Shown: positions 8,552-18,030 of the stretch, one piece after another
How positions within the stretch are numbered: position 1 is the stretch's first letter
Layout of the letters: each line of letters starts with the position of its first letter
Source of the DNA: Rufibacter immobilis
Lineage (GTDB): Bacteria > Bacteroidota > Bacteroidia > Cytophagales > Hymenobacteraceae
Direction of reading: 5' to 3'
Assembly (NCBI RefSeq): GCF_003721565.1
Contig: NZ_RJJE01000002.1
Location: 434,001 to 498,000 of the forward strand
DNA length: 64,000 nt
The notes under the pieces: model-generated
Told to the model about the DNA's origin: nothing
Database searches by the model: none
The model's input: the letters and a program-made list of their open reading frames with translations, nothing else
Made by a program: the position numbers and the translations under genes

Positions 8552-9505
8552 ATGAAAAGAATTTTAATCATACTCACGGCGGTGCTGTTCACGGGCAGCG
8601 CCTGGGCACAGCATAGAGCCCAATTCTCCCAATATATCTTTAACCAGCTAGTGATTAACCCCGCCTATGCGGGCAGCAAAGAAACACTTACCCTCAATGC
8701 GTTCCACCGCACTCAATGGGCAGGGTTAGACGGTGCGCCTAATACCCAAACCTTCAGCATAGACGGGTTAACCAGAAACAAACGGCTAGGGTTAGGCTTC
8801 CATGCCTCCCGCGATGAAATCTTTGCTCAGAACCGCAAGAACATTGAGGTAGACGCCGCCGTGAAACTGCCGGTGAGTGAGACCGGAGTTTTGTCCTTGG
8901 GTTTGGCGGCAGGTGTATCCCATTTTGCGGTAGACGGTAAGAAGTTGATCACCGGTAATGATATGGAAGACCCCGCCGTGGTAGCGGCCCAGAAAGAAAC
9001 CACCTGGAGCCCCAGTCTCAAAGCGGGTATTTTCTTCCATACAGAGCGTTTCTACGCCGGTGTTTCGGTTACAGATCTGATTGGTATTGACAAAGACATC
9101 AATTATGATCCGGAGCGGCACTACTTCCTGAACGTGGGATATGTGGCAGACATCAGCCATAACATAAAGGTGAAGCCCAGCATCATGCTCAAAGAGAATT
9201 TTGACGGCCCTACCAACGTAGATTTCAATGTTTTCTTCCTGTTTGGTGAGCGCATTTGGTTAGGGGGCAGCTACCGCACCGCCATGAACATCTTCAAGAA
9301 TGATTTCGAAGGCAAGGGATTAAGCTCCAAAGATGCACTGGTGGCCATGGCCGAGCTGTATGTGACCAAGCGGCTGCGGGTGGGCTATGCCCATGATTTC
9401 ACCTTGCATGGCAACCTGAATGATTTGAGTACCCATGAAATATCTGTTGGCTACAGCTTCCTTAAAAAGGAACAGACCAAAATGGTAACCCCCCGGTATT
9501 TCTAA
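8552..9505 (+). CDS. PorP/SprF family type IX secretion membrane protein
   Basis: 317 residues with signal peptide (MKRILIILTAVLFTGSAWAQ) then the family hallmark start HRAQFSQYIFNQLVINPAYAG and FHRTQWAGLDGAP. PorP/SprF proteins are outer-membrane barrels that help secrete or anchor individual T9SS type B adhesins such as SprB. It lies 32 bases after the adhesin gene, so it is most likely the dedicated partner of that protein. The C-terminus (HEISVGYSFLKKE) looks like a closing barrel strand. Confidence 0.93.
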   Translation: MKRILIILTAVLFTGSAWAQHRAQFSQYIFNQLVINPAYAGSKETLTLNAFHRTQWAGLDGAPNTQTFSIDGLTRNKRLGLGFHASRDEIFAQNRKNIEVDAAVKLPVSETGVLSLGLAAGVSHFAVDGKKLITGNDMEDPAVVAAQKETTWSPSLKAGIFFHTERFYAGVSVTDLIGIDKDINYDPERHYFLNVGYVADISHNIKVKPSIMLKENFDGPTNVDFNVFFLFGERIWLGGSYRTAMNIFKNDFEGKGLSSKDALVAMAELYVTKRLRVGYAHDFTLHGNLNDLSTHEISVGYSFLKKEQTKMVTPRYF

Positions 9506-9523
9506 TTTTAACCAGACGCTTTT

Positions 9524-11506
9524 ATGTTGAAAATATACAGATCAGTTTTACTTTCTCTTCTTGCTGGCGGGTTGGCTTTCACGGGCTGCCAGACCACGCA
9601 CAAAGCAGATCGGCTTTACGAGAATTATGATTACGCACTGGCCATTGAGGAATACCAGGAGGTGTTCGCAAAGAAGGAACCTGGCTTGGAAGGGGCTCAA
9701 CGGTTGGCAGATGCCTACCGCCTGACGGGACGTACCGCGGAGGCGGAGCAATGGTACGCCAAAGTGGTGGCCATGCCCGAGGCCGATCCCATCAACACGT
9801 ACTATTATGCGGAGGCGCTCCGGAGCAACGGCAAGTATTTTGAGGCCAAAACTCAGTACCAGAACTATGCCATGAAGGTTCCCGCCGAGGCCGCCAAAGC
9901 CAATGCCAAAGCCCAGGCTTCTGACGCCGCCCTCAAACTGTTGGAAGAGCCGCCTACGGCTATTGTGGTCAATGAGGTACAGATCAACTCAGGTAACGCA
10001 GACTTTAGCCCTACCGTGTATGACAACGGCATCCTGTTTACCTCAGACCGGGGCGGCAGTACGAACGGAAAAGATTCTGAGGCAGGCACCTACGGTTGGA
10101 CCGGCCGGCCATACCTGCAGATCTTCTATGCCCAGCGCAACCAGGACAGTACCTGGCAAATGCCTACCCTGGCCAGCGCTACCCTCAACTCCGCGTACCA
10201 TGACGGACCGGCGGTGCTGGATTCAGCCAACACCACGTTGTTTTTCACCCGCACCAAAATGGTGAAGAAAAAGCAGGAGAACGTGAACACAGACCCTACC
10301 AGCTGGGTGCAGAAACCGCTTTCCAACAACTACGTCAACCGACTGGAAATTTTCACCGCCCGCCGCGAGGGTTCTACCTGGGCAGACGTGAAGCCTTTCG
10401 CTCATAATAAAGTGGAGGAATACAGCGTGGGGCATCCGGCGCTGTCACCAGACGGACAGGTGTTGTATTTTGTGTCTGATAAACCCGGCGGCCTGGGCGA
10501 GACGGATATCTATTATTCAGAACTTCAGCCAGACGGTTCCTGGGGGCAACCCGTTAATGCGGGAAGCACCATCAATACCGCGGGAAAAGAGATGTTCCCG
10601 GCGTTTGACCAGGCCGGTAACCTTTACTTCTCCTCAGACACCCATCCGGGGTTTGGTGGTTTAGATGTGTTCAAGGCCAAAGGAAACCGAGCCAATTGGA
10701 GCAGACCCGAAAACCTTCGGGCACCCGTGAACTCACCCAAAGACGATTTCGGGATGGTGTTCATGCGGGGAGCAGCCAACGCGCAGGTGGGGTACCTGTC
10801 TTCTAACCGCGACAGCAACAACGGCACAGATGACATCTACTCCTTCAAACTGTTGAGCAACGCCATCCTGCACGTGACCACGTTGGAGCGGGTGCAGGTA
10901 AAGGGTAAACGCAGCATTAACCAACCGTTAGCCGATGTCCGGCTGAAGCTCACGCCTCAGAACACCCAGGATTCTACCGTCGCTTTCTCTGACCGCAACG
11001 GCGAATACAAATTTGGGGTGATGAAAGGCAACAGCTATGACCTGATTGGGGAGAAGTTCGGGTACCTGACTCAGTCTGCCCTGGTGGCCATAGACACCGT
11101 GAAACTAGCCGACACTACCCGTGTAACGCTCATCTTTGACAAGAGCCAGAAAGAGCAGAGCATAGCGCTGGAGAACATCTACTATGACCTTGACAAATGG
11201 AACATCAGGCCAGATGCCGCTACTGAGTTAGACAAGCTGGTGAGAACCCTCAAAGACAACCCCAGCATCAAGATTGAGCTGAGCGCCCACACAGACAGCC
11301 GCGAAGGCCACGGCTACAATCAGGTACTTTCTGAGCGCAGAGCCCAGTCTGCGGTAGAGTATTTGGTAAGCAAAGGAATTGCGCGTAACCGACTCACCTG
11401 GCGCGGCTACGGGGAGACCATGCTGAAGAACCGCTGCGCCGATGGCGTAGAATGCACCGAAGACGAACACCAATTAAATAGAAGAACAGAATTCAAGATT
11501 AAATAA
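9524..11506 (+). CDS. OmpA-family lipoprotein with TPR and PD40 repeats (PorE-like)
   Basis: 660 residues. Lipobox LAFTGC at about residues 17-22; TPR-like helices to about 130; PD40 beta-propeller blades (TVYDNGILFTSDRGG, GHPALSPDGQVLYFVSD, AFDQAGNLYFSSD) to about 440; a carboxypeptidase-regulatory-like segment (LADVRLKLTPQ, FSDRNGEYKFGV); and a C-terminal OmpA peptidoglycan-binding domain (ENIYYDLDKWNIRPDA, LSAHTDSREGHGYN, LSERRAQSAVEYL). This is the layout of PorE-like proteins that fix T9SS parts to the cell wall. It follows the PorP/SprF gene by 18 bases and ends at a terminator. Confidence 0.92.
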   Translation: MLKIYRSVLLSLLAGGLAFTGCQTTHKADRLYENYDYALAIEEYQEVFAKKEPGLEGAQRLADAYRLTGRTAEAEQWYAKVVAMPEADPINTYYYAEALRSNGKYFEAKTQYQNYAMKVPAEAAKANAKAQASDAALKLLEEPPTAIVVNEVQINSGNADFSPTVYDNGILFTSDRGGSTNGKDSEAGTYGWTGRPYLQIFYAQRNQDSTWQMPTLASATLNSAYHDGPAVLDSANTTLFFTRTKMVKKKQENVNTDPTSWVQKPLSNNYVNRLEIFTARREGSTWADVKPFAHNKVEEYSVGHPALSPDGQVLYFVSDKPGGLGETDIYYSELQPDGSWGQPVNAGSTINTAGKEMFPAFDQAGNLYFSSDTHPGFGGLDVFKAKGNRANWSRPENLRAPVNSPKDDFGMVFMRGAANAQVGYLSSNRDSNNGTDDIYSFKLLSNAILHVTTLERVQVKGKRSINQPLADVRLKLTPQNTQDSTVAFSDRNGEYKFGVMKGNSYDLIGEKFGYLTQSALVAIDTVKLADTTRVTLIFDKSQKEQSIALENIYYDLDKWNIRPDAATELDKLVRTLKDNPSIKIELSAHTDSREGHGYNQVLSERRAQSAVEYLVSKGIARNRLTWRGYGETMLKNRCADGVECTEDEHQLNRRTEFKIK

Positions 11507-11522
11507 ATTTCCATGAAGGGGG

Positions 11523-11554
11523 AGAGAGCCACTGCTGAAGTGGCTCTCTTTGTT
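11523..11554 (+). terminator. Terminator of the T9SS adhesin operon
   Basis: 11-bp stem AGAGAGCCACT / AGTGGCTCTCT with a 5-base loop followed by TTTGTTTTA, 16 bases after the OmpA-family stop codon. Confidence 0.88.
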
Positions 11555-11588
11555 TTAGGGCAGTTTTAGGAAAAAGAGCCCCTAAACG
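11552..11588. repeat. GTTTAGGGGC palindrome, copy 3 (decayed left arm)
   Basis: Right arm AGAGCCCCTAAACGC is intact; the left arm GTTTTAGGGCAGTTTT has lost part of the G-run. It abuts the operon terminator. Confidence 0.75.
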
Positions 11589-11719
11589 CACTGCATGTGT
11601 CCAAAGTCAAACACCTGATTAAAAGCGAAAGAAGCTCAACATATCTGTTTCCTCTGCTTTAGCTGTCACCTATAGCCAACAACAGAAAAGAGCTTAATCA
11701 AACAATGACTCTTAATTGA

Positions 11720-11767
11720 AAATGCGTTTAGCGGCTCTTTTTCCAAAAACGGCCGCTAAACGCATTT
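11720..11767. repeat. GTTTAGCGGC palindrome, copy 4
   Basis: AAATGCGTTTAGCGGC...GCCGCTAAACGCATTT. Both arms carry the same change from GGGG/CCCC to GCGG/CCGC, so the stem is kept. Outer flank AAATGC/GCATTT also pairs. The 130 bases between this copy and copy 3 hold no gene I can see. Confidence 0.9.
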
Positions 11768-11835
11768 CTTATAAAAGAGTAAGTTTGGGAGCAAGCTCTC
11801 ACCGTAAGCTAACCATGAGATGATAGCCATAAAAA

Positions 11836-11863
11836 AAGCCTTTTGCGTAAGCAAAAGGCTTTA
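11836..11863 (-). terminator. Terminator of DUF4136 lipoprotein gene
   Basis: AAAGCCTTTTGC / GCAAAAGGCTTT stem with loop GTAA; on the minus strand it is followed by a T-run (plus-strand A7 before 11836). It lies 22 bases beyond the minus-strand stop. Confidence 0.85.
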
Positions 11864-11884
11864 GATGATTAGGGTTTCCTGAGA

Positions 11885-12508
11885 TTACCGGCGGGCAGTA
11901 GCTCTTTCCTCCGCCTGAGGCGGGAATTTAGCTAGTATGCTGGAAACAATGGCCTGTACTTTTTCATCGGTCAGGGAGCGTTCAGTGGCGGCGGTGGCAT
12001 TGGTTCCGCGCCAGATCAACTCATTAGACTTCGCATCTACCACATCCAGAAGAAGAGTGCCTTCCTGGTAATCTTGCACCGTGCTGGCGTTGTAGAGGCG
12101 GTTGTACGTGTAGGCATAGCGGTAGCCGTACCAATAACCATACCCAATAGACGGTATGCTCATAAAATTGGGGTGCAGGCGCTGCTGGTTATCTATGGTG
12201 AAATCATAGGCCAGTAACATGTCTGGTTTCTCAGACGCGGCGGCTTTGGTGAAGCCCCGGCGCTGCATCTCGGCTTCCACCGCGTTCTTCACCCGTTTGT
12301 CTAAAAAGGTGGTGTATCTGCGGTTGGTAGAGTCTTTGGCTATCGGCTGGTCCTGGTACCAGCGCCAGGTTTTGTAAGCCTGAAAATTAGTGGATTTGTC
12401 AAAGTCTGTGACTACGTTGTAAGTGGTTGCGCAACCGGTAAAACCTATCACCAACAGCCCCATCATTACCCCCGTCACCAACTTCGCTATTCTGCTGAAG
12501 GATTTCAT
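11885..12508 (-). CDS. DUF4136 domain lipoprotein
   Basis: 207 residues with a lipobox (VIGFTGC, Cys about residue 26) and the DUF4136 pattern: TYNVVTDFDKSTNFQAYKTWRW near the start, a central AVEAEMQRRGFTK segment, and the closing GTLLLDVVDAKSNELIWRGT. These lipoproteins are common in Bacteroidota; their role is not established. Single gene with its own terminator, convergent with the T9SS operon. Confidence 0.88.
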   Translation of the reverse strand: MKSFSRIAKLVTGVMMGLLVIGFTGCATTYNVVTDFDKSTNFQAYKTWRWYQDQPIAKDSTNRRYTTFLDKRVKNAVEAEMQRRGFTKAAASEKPDMLLAYDFTIDNQQRLHPNFMSIPSIGYGYWYGYRYAYTYNRLYNASTVQDYQEGTLLLDVVDAKSNELIWRGTNATAATERSLTDEKVQAIVSSILAKFPPQAEERATARR

Positions 12509-12703
12509 GGATTTTTACAGTTTTAGTAAATAAATATTCATCAAAGAACAATCGCCCGTGTTAAGGCTTACAGCTTCTATACGAAAGAAATGAGAGGCAG
12601 GCTTGATACGCAGGAGATGTTCTTTGGGAAGTTATTGTGCAAAAACTATGCCCATTTGATAGGTGAAGCACCCCTTCTGGAAGAATATGTTCAGAAAAGT
12701 GAA

Positions 12704-12742
12704 GTGCGTTTAGCGGCTGTTTTTTCAAAATAGGAGCTAAAA
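12704..12742. repeat. GTTTAGCGGC palindrome, copy 5 (decayed)
   Basis: GCGTTTAGCGGCTG-T6 then CAAAATAGGAGCTAAAAC: left arm is intact, right arm has drifted. Directly beside the gcvP terminator. Confidence 0.72.
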
Positions 12743-12743
12743 C

Positions 12744-12778
12744 AAAAACCGCCTGCGGAAGCTCCACAGGCGGTTTTT
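12744..12778 (-). terminator. Terminator of gcvP
   Basis: AAAAACCGCCTG / CAGGCGGTTTTT stem, 22 bases beyond the minus-strand gcvP stop. T-runs on both strands. Confidence 0.88.
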
Positions 12779-12800
12779 GATAGCAAAGCAAGGTTTGGCC

Positions 12801-15716
12801 TTAAACGGCTTTCATCTCCTCGCCCTGTTCATTATAGGCTTCAATAGGGGCGCAGCTGCACACCAGATTGCGGTCACCGTAGGCACTGTCAATACGGCTA
12901 ACGGTTGGCCAGAATTTGGCAGTGCGGGTGTTGGCGGTTGGGTACACGGCTCTCTCGCGGGTGTACGGGAAAGTCCAGTTTTCCATCAGAGCCACATGGG
13001 CTGGGTGCGGGGCGTTCTTGAGTAGGTTGTTTTTCTGATCTGCCTTGCCTTCCTCAACCTCCCGGATTTCCTCCCGAATAGAGATCATGGCATTACAGAA
13101 GCGGTCCAGCTCTTCTTTGCTCTCGCTCTCAGTGGGCTCTACCATCAAGGTACCTGCTACCGGGAAAGACACAGTTGGCGCGTGGAAACCGTAATCCATC
13201 AAACGCTTGGCAATGTCTTCTACCTCTACACCTGCTTTCTTGAAGGAACGGCAATCCAGGATCATCTCATGGGCGCAGCGTCCTTTAGAGCCTACGTACA
13301 GCACAGGGTAATGCTCTTCCAGGCGGGCTTTGATGTAGTTGGCGTTCAGGATGGCCATTTTAGTGGCTTCGGTCAAACCTTCGCCGCCCATCATGGCAAT
13401 GTACGCATAGGAGATAGGCAGAATGCTGGCGCTGCCCCAAGGAGCCGCAGATACCGCGTTAATGGCTTCTGGGCGCTCCAGGTCTACTACCGCGTGACCG
13501 GGGAGGTAAGGCGCCAGATCAGCTACTACGCCAATAGGCCCAACGCCTGGTCCACCACCACCGTGCGGAATACAGAAGGTTTTGTGCAGGTTCAAGTGGC
13601 ACACATCGGCGCCAATATTGGCCGGCGAGGTCAAGCCTACCTGAGCGTTCATGTTGGCACCGTCCATGTACACACGGCCGCCGTTTTCATGGATGATCTG
13701 GCAGATCTCAATAATGCTTTCTTCATACACGCCGTGGGTAGACGGGTACGTCACCATTAAGCAGGATAGTTCGTTTTTGTACTGTTCAGCTTTAGCGCGA
13801 AGATCAGCTACGTCAATATTGCCGCGCTCATCGCATTTCACAATCACTACCTTCATGCCAGCCATTACCGCAGAGGCAGGGTTGGTGCCGTGCGCCGAGG
13901 ACGGAATCAAAGAGATGTTACGGTGATGGTCGCCGCGGGCTTCATGGTAGGCTCTGATCACCATTAAACCGGCGTACTCACCTTGCGCTCCAGAGTTAGG
14001 CTGCAAAGAAACAGCGGCAAAACCAGTCACTTCACATAACCAGGCCTCCAGATCATTGAAGATTTGGGCATAGCCTTTGGCTTGGTCTGCCGGCGCGAAT
14101 GGGTGGAGTGAACCAATCTCTGGCCAGGTCACCGGAATCATCTCGGCGGTGGCGTTCAGTTTCATGGTGCAGGAACCCAACGGAATCATGCCATGCGTCA
14201 ATGAAAAGTCCTTGTTCTCCAGGTACTTCATGTAACGAAGGATTTCGCTTTCTGAGTGGTACTTGTTAAAGACTTCGTGTTGCAGGTACGGTGAGGTGCG
14301 GATCAATGCTTCTGGCCACGTGATCTCCGTCTCGGCCGGAATCTCTTCCAGGTCCAGCGTGGCTTCCGCTTTGCCGGCTACTTTGGCAAAAACTGCTAAA
14401 ATGGCTTTCACATCGTCCAGGTCAGTGTTCTGGTTCAGGGAAATGCCAATGTTGTTGTCCCCGAAGTAGCGGAAGTTGATCTGCGCCGCCTCAGCCTCCT
14501 GACGGATGGCTTGCTGCAGTTCAGCACTCTCTACCCGCAGTTGCAGGGTGTCAAAATAGTTTTCGTTCAGTTGCTCAAAACCTAAGCGCTCCAGACCTTT
14601 GGCCAGAATCTGCGTGAGGCTATGGATGTTGAGGCCAATGTATTTCAGGCGGCGTGGTCCGTGGTAAACGGCGTACATACCGGCCATAACCGCTAACAAT
14701 ACCTGTGCAGTACAGATATTGGACGTAGCTTTCTCGCGGCGGATGTGCTGCTCACGTGTTTGCAGAGCCATGCGGTAAGCTTTCTGCCCAAACGCATCCT
14801 GCGAAAGACCAATGATACGGCCCGGAATAGAACGCTTGTACTCATCTTTGGTGGCGAAGTAACCGGCGTGCGGTCCGCCATAACCCATGGGTACGCCAAA
14901 ACGCTGCGAAGAACCTACCACTACGTCGGCACCCATTTCACCAGGTGATTTCAATAAGGTTAAGCTCAGCAAATCAGCGGCCACGGCTACCGGAATATCT
15001 TGCCCATGTGCCTGGGAGATGAAGTCAGTGTAGTCAAACACTTCTCCGTCGGCGGCAGGGTATTGTACCAGGGCACCAAACAGGGTGTCATCCTGCAGAT
15101 TGGCCTCGCGGTGATCGCCAATAACTAATTCAATGCCCAGTGGCGTGGCACGGGAAAGTAACACATCAATGGTTTGCGGCAATACCTGCTCAGATACAAA
15201 GTAGCGGCTGGCATTTTTACGGGCTCCTTTGCGCAGGGAGTACTGGAGGTTCATGGCCTCGGCGGCGGCGGTGGCCTCGTCCAGCAAAGAGGCATTGGCG
15301 ATGGCCATGCCAGTGAGATCAATGATGAGGGTCTGGTAGTTGATGAGGGCTTCCAGACGTCCTTGGGCAATCTCAGCCTGGTAAGGGGTATAGGCCGTGT
15401 ACCAACCTGGGTTCTCCAGAATATTGCGCTGGATCACCGGCGGCAGAATGGTGTCATGGTATCCTAAACCAATGTAAGATTTGTATAATTTGTTCTGCTT
15501 GGCAATCTGGGAGAACTTCCGCAGGAAATCGCGCTCAGTAAGCGAGGCAGGCAAATTCAAAGGCTTCTTTAAGCGAATGGCTGGGGGAACAGTCTCGTCT
15601 ATGAGTTGATCTAGCGAGGCGGCTCCAATTGTCTGCAGCATTTCCTGCATCTGTTCTTTTACGGGGCCGTTGTGGCGCTCCTTGAAGATATCGGCAGGCT
15701 TGGTTTTAAAGATCAT
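12801..15716 (-). CDS. gcvP: Glycine dehydrogenase (decarboxylating), P-protein
   Basis: 971-residue homodimeric-type P-protein of the glycine cleavage system; it decarboxylates glycine with PLP and transfers the aminomethyl group to lipoylated GcvH. The PLP lysine is K712 in [31 protein letters not shown] (N-terminal half) and [14 protein letters not shown] (C-terminal half) are conserved family blocks. Length matches the single-chain bacterial/eukaryotic form. gcvT and gcvH are not nearby. A TACTTTTG box on the minus strand upstream (15785-15792) may be its promoter. Confidence 0.98.
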   Translation of the reverse strand: MIFKTKPADIFKERHNGPVKEQMQEMLQTIGAASLDQLIDETVPPAIRLKKPLNLPASLTERDFLRKFSQIAKQNKLYKSYIGLGYHDTILPPVIQRNILENPGWYTAYTPYQAEIAQGRLEALINYQTLIIDLTGMAIANASLLDEATAAAEAMNLQYSLRKGARKNASRYFVSEQVLPQTIDVLLSRATPLGIELVIGDHREANLQDDTLFGALVQYPAADGEVFDYTDFISQAHGQDIPVAVAADLLSLTLLKSPGEMGADVVVGSSQRFGVPMGYGGPHAGYFATKDEYKRSIPGRIIGLSQDAFGQKAYRMALQTREQHIRREKATSNICTAQVLLAVMAGMYAVYHGPRRLKYIGLNIHSLTQILAKGLERLGFEQLNENYFDTLQLRVESAELQQAIRQEAEAAQINFRYFGDNNIGISLNQNTDLDDVKAILAVFAKVAGKAEATLDLEEIPAETEITWPEALIRTSPYLQHEVFNKYHSESEILRYMKYLENKDFSLTHGMIPLGSCTMKLNATAEMIPVTWPEIGSLHPFAPADQAKGYAQIFNDLEAWLCEVTGFAAVSLQPNSGAQGEYAGLMVIRAYHEARGDHHRNISLIPSSAHGTNPASAVMAGMKVVIVKCDERGNIDVADLRAKAEQYKNELSCLMVTYPSTHGVYEESIIEICQIIHENGGRVYMDGANMNAQVGLTSPANIGADVCHLNLHKTFCIPHGGGGPGVGPIGVVADLAPYLPGHAVVDLERPEAINAVSAAPWGSASILPISYAYIAMMGGEGLTEATKMAILNANYIKARLEEHYPVLYVGSKGRCAHEMILDCRSFKKAGVEVEDIAKRLMDYGFHAPTVSFPVAGTLMVEPTESESKEELDRFCNAMISIREEIREVEEGKADQKNNLLKNAPHPAHVALMENWTFPYTRERAVYPTANTRTAKFWPTVSRIDSAYGDRNLVCSCAPIEAYNEQGEEMKAV

Positions 15717-15784
15717 TTATCGCTGGAATTTAGGTAGATAAGTTTCTTTTGTCCTGTAACAAACGTTTGGTGCAAATGATTTAA

Positions 15785-15792
15785 CAAAAGTA
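15785..15792 (-). promoter_or_regulatory. Possible TAnnTTTG promoter box for gcvP
   Basis: TACTTTTG on the minus strand, 68 bases upstream of the gcvP ATG. No good TTTG is found at the usual 19-21 bases further upstream, so this is weak. Confidence 0.35.
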
Positions 15793-15853
15793 AAGGTTAA
15801 TATTAACTAATGACAGAGAGCGTCAATAAATTGCGAAAAAGGCATACGTCCTA

Positions 15854-15896
15854 TTCAGTTTTGCTTTACTTTAGGAAAAACAGCCTCTAAACGGAA
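15854..15896. repeat. GTTTAGAGGC palindrome, copy 6 (left arm decayed)
   Basis: Right arm AAAAACAGCCTCTAAACGGAAT is clear; the left arm (TTCAGTTTTGCTTTACTTT) retains only traces. Lies between the divergent gcvP and LYS1-like genes. Confidence 0.65.
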
Positions 15897-15917
15897 TTAA
15901 GCCCCAGACTTACCTCT

Positions 15918-17147
15918 ATGAAAAAGCTAAAAATTGGTGTGCTGCGCGAAGGAAAGGTGCCGGTAGATAAGCGCGTGCCGCTTACCCCCAAAAAATGCCA
16001 GGAAGTGCTACAGGTGTACCCAGAAATAGAGCTAGTGGTGCAGCCCAGCCCCATCAGGTGTTTCTCAGACGCAGAATACCAGGAGTTGGGCATTCCTTTA
16101 GCAGAAGACTTGAGTGACTGTGATGTGCTGTTTGGGGTGAAGGAGGTGCCCATAGACCAGCTAATTCCCAAGAAGACGTACTTTTTCTTTTCGCATACGG
16201 TGAAGAAGCAGCCTCATAACCAGAAGTTGCTGCAAGCCATCTTGGAGAAGAAAATTACCATGGTTGACTATGAGACCATCACCAATGCCCAAGGTGAGCG
16301 GGAGGTGGCTTTCGGGCGGTGGGCCGGGATTGTGGGGGCGTACAACGGGCTGCTCACCTATGGCCGTAAGTGGAACCTTTACCACCTCAAGCCAGCCCAC
16401 CAGTGCCAGGACATGGAAGACATGCTGGAGGAGTTCTTTAAGGTGAAGACGTTGCCAAACATCAAAATTGCCGTAACCGGCGGCGGAAGGGTAACCCAGG
16501 GGGCATTGGAAGTTCTTGCCAGAATGGGCCTGAAGCAGGTGAGTGTGTTTGACTACTTATATAAAGAGTTTGCGGAGCCGGTGTTTACCCAGTTGCGCTC
16601 TTCCCATTACCATGTGCGGCCAGATGTAGAAGTGTGGGACTCCCATGACTTCTACCAGAACCCGCACCTGTATAAATCTACCTTCCATAAATTCTCCAAA
16701 GTAACTGATCTGCTCATGGCCTGCGCCTACTGGAACCCGTCTGCGCCGGTCTTGTTCACGCAAGAAGACATGCAGCGGCCAGATTTTAAGATCAACACCA
16801 TTGCCGATATCACCTGTGATGTAAATGGATCAATACCGTGTACCAAGCGGGTGACCTCCATCGCAGAGCCCTCCTTTGATTATAATCCTTGGACGGGAGA
16901 ACTGGAGGAAGCATATTCTTCAGAGGAAAACATCACGGTAATGGCCGTTGATAACCTGCCCTGCGAATTGCCCAGAAATGCATCACGGGATTTTGGCCGA
17001 CAGATCATTGATAAGGTTCTGCCTCACCTCTTCAACAATGACCAAGAAGGCATTTTGGGAAATGCCACTATTGCCAAAGATGGAAAGCTGTGTGAGCGGT
17101 ACAGGTATTTGGAAGACTACGCTTATCCTGCCAAAAGCATGGCGTAG
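15918..17147 (+). CDS. LYS1-type saccharopine / alanine dehydrogenase family NAD(P) oxidoreductase
   Basis: 409 residues. The N-terminal block KIGVLREGKVPVDKRVPLTP is the signature of the alanine dehydrogenase / lysine-forming saccharopine dehydrogenase superfamily. A Rossmann segment IAVTGGGRVTQGALEVL lies at about residues 182-198. ITCDVNGSIPCT near residue 310 and the EPSFDYNPWTGE block resemble the yeast LYS1 type (NAD+, L-lysine-forming) more than alanine dehydrogenase. The likely reaction is oxidative interconversion of saccharopine or a related amino-acid adduct in the cytoplasm. The substrate is not certain. The start at 15918 lies 22 bases from palindrome copy 6. Confidence 0.8.
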   Translation: MKKLKIGVLREGKVPVDKRVPLTPKKCQEVLQVYPEIELVVQPSPIRCFSDAEYQELGIPLAEDLSDCDVLFGVKEVPIDQLIPKKTYFFFSHTVKKQPHNQKLLQAILEKKITMVDYETITNAQGEREVAFGRWAGIVGAYNGLLTYGRKWNLYHLKPAHQCQDMEDMLEEFFKVKTLPNIKIAVTGGGRVTQGALEVLARMGLKQVSVFDYLYKEFAEPVFTQLRSSHYHVRPDVEVWDSHDFYQNPHLYKSTFHKFSKVTDLLMACAYWNPSAPVLFTQEDMQRPDFKINTIADITCDVNGSIPCTKRVTSIAEPSFDYNPWTGELEEAYSSEENITVMAVDNLPCELPRNASRDFGRQIIDKVLPHLFNNDQEGILGNATIAKDGKLCERYRYLEDYAYPAKSMA

Positions 17148-17165
17148 GTAAAGCCTAGTTGTTTG

Positions 17166-17624
17166 TTAAATGAAAGGAAGGTCCTTGCTCTCAAAGGAGA
17201 AGGCTGCGTCAGAGTTTTTATCCAAAGGCTTGGAAACCCATTCAAGGGCAGAGTCTACATCTTCAAAGTATTGTAACTCAAACGGGAAAGATGCGTGAAG
17301 GGTATAGACTAAATGGTTGAAATTCAATTGGCTGGCGCCTAACGTAGATTCCAAGATTGCCACTTTGGCCATAGATGAATGTATGAGAATGGGCAAAATC
17401 TCATCTATGAGCCAGTCTTGGTCGTGCGGATGCAGGCTTCTCAGCTTGCTTACATTGTAAATGCCCGCTTTAAAGTGCTCATTTTTAACAATCTCCAATG
17501 CAGATAAAACCGTTTGCCTAAAAACTGAGCTGGGTACATATCCTTCACATATGATATGCACTACATGCAGGTCCGCATCTACATATACACTAGTATACGG
17601 TAAGGTTTGACAAGCTAATTTCAC
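17166..17624 (-). CDS. Unknown protein, possible STAS/SpoIIAA-like fold
   Basis: 152 residues from a GTG start (VKLACQTLPYTSVYVDADLHVVHI). The alternation of strands and helices (VVHIICEGYV, TVLSALEIVKNEHFKAGIYNVSKL, DWLIDEILPILIHS, KVAILES, DVDSALEWVSKPL) looks like the SpoIIAA/STAS-like proteins that are frequent in Bacteroidetes, but no diagnostic motif is visible. The end of the LYS1-like gene lies only 18 bases away and the two genes converge without an obvious terminator. Confidence 0.65.
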   Translation of the reverse strand: MKLACQTLPYTSVYVDADLHVVHIICEGYVPSSVFRQTVLSALEIVKNEHFKAGIYNVSKLRSLHPHDQDWLIDEILPILIHSSMAKVAILESTLGASQLNFNHLVYTLHASFPFELQYFEDVDSALEWVSKPLDKNSDAAFSFESKDLPFI

Positions 17625-17744
17625 GAGGCAAGGTTTGTCTATGGTTGAGGAGCGGGGGGCTACAAATATAATTCTATTTGTTTAATTATATCATTATCTC
17701 AAAAAAAAATAGAATAATTTTAAAGATCTGTTTGCTGATTAAAA

Positions 17745-17782
17745 AAGCCTGCCTGTAAAGCTTTTGCTTTACAGGCAGGCTT
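17745..17782 (-). terminator. Terminator of small acidic lipoprotein gene
   Basis: 17-bp perfect stem AAGCCTGCCTGTAAAGC / GCTTTACAGGCAGGCTT with loop TTTT and an A6 run on the plus-strand side, giving a T-run on the minus strand. 26 bases beyond the minus-strand stop. Confidence 0.88.
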
Positions 17783-17808
17783 CAATACAAGTATTTCTAA
17801 AGAACCTT

Positions 17809-18030
17809 TTATTGGTTTTCTACTTTATCTGCCACTCCATCCTTGACTGGCTCATCTTCTACTGTGATAGTATCTGTAGGGGCAAGGGCTGAGTCAGCAG
17901 TTGTTTCTATCTCCTCTGCGGCAGATTCTGCTGCGTTTTCTACATTCTGGGCTGTTTTTGACTCACAGGAAGCAAATCCGAAGGCTACAGCTAAGACAAT
18001 AGCGGCTAATATTTTAGGTGCTTTTTTCAT
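17809..18030 (-). CDS. Small acidic lipoprotein
   Basis: 73 residues: lipid signal peptide with lipobox GFASC (Cys 22) then an acidic, Ala/Glu-rich, low-complexity tail (NVENAAESAAEEIETTADS). It resembles the three small lipoproteins at 51.6-52.5 kb in length, lipobox (F-S/A-A/S-C) and composition, so it is probably a member of the same dispersed family. No function known to me. Confidence 0.78.
   Translation of the reverse strand: MKKAPKILAAIVLAVAFGFASCESKTAQNVENAAESAAEEIETTADSALAPTDTITVEDEPVKDGVADKVENQ

Noticed and set aside
12509-12800. Glycine riboswitch for gcvP
   Set aside because: This stretch is downstream of gcvP; the true upstream region (15717-15917) shows no tandem glycine aptamer pattern.
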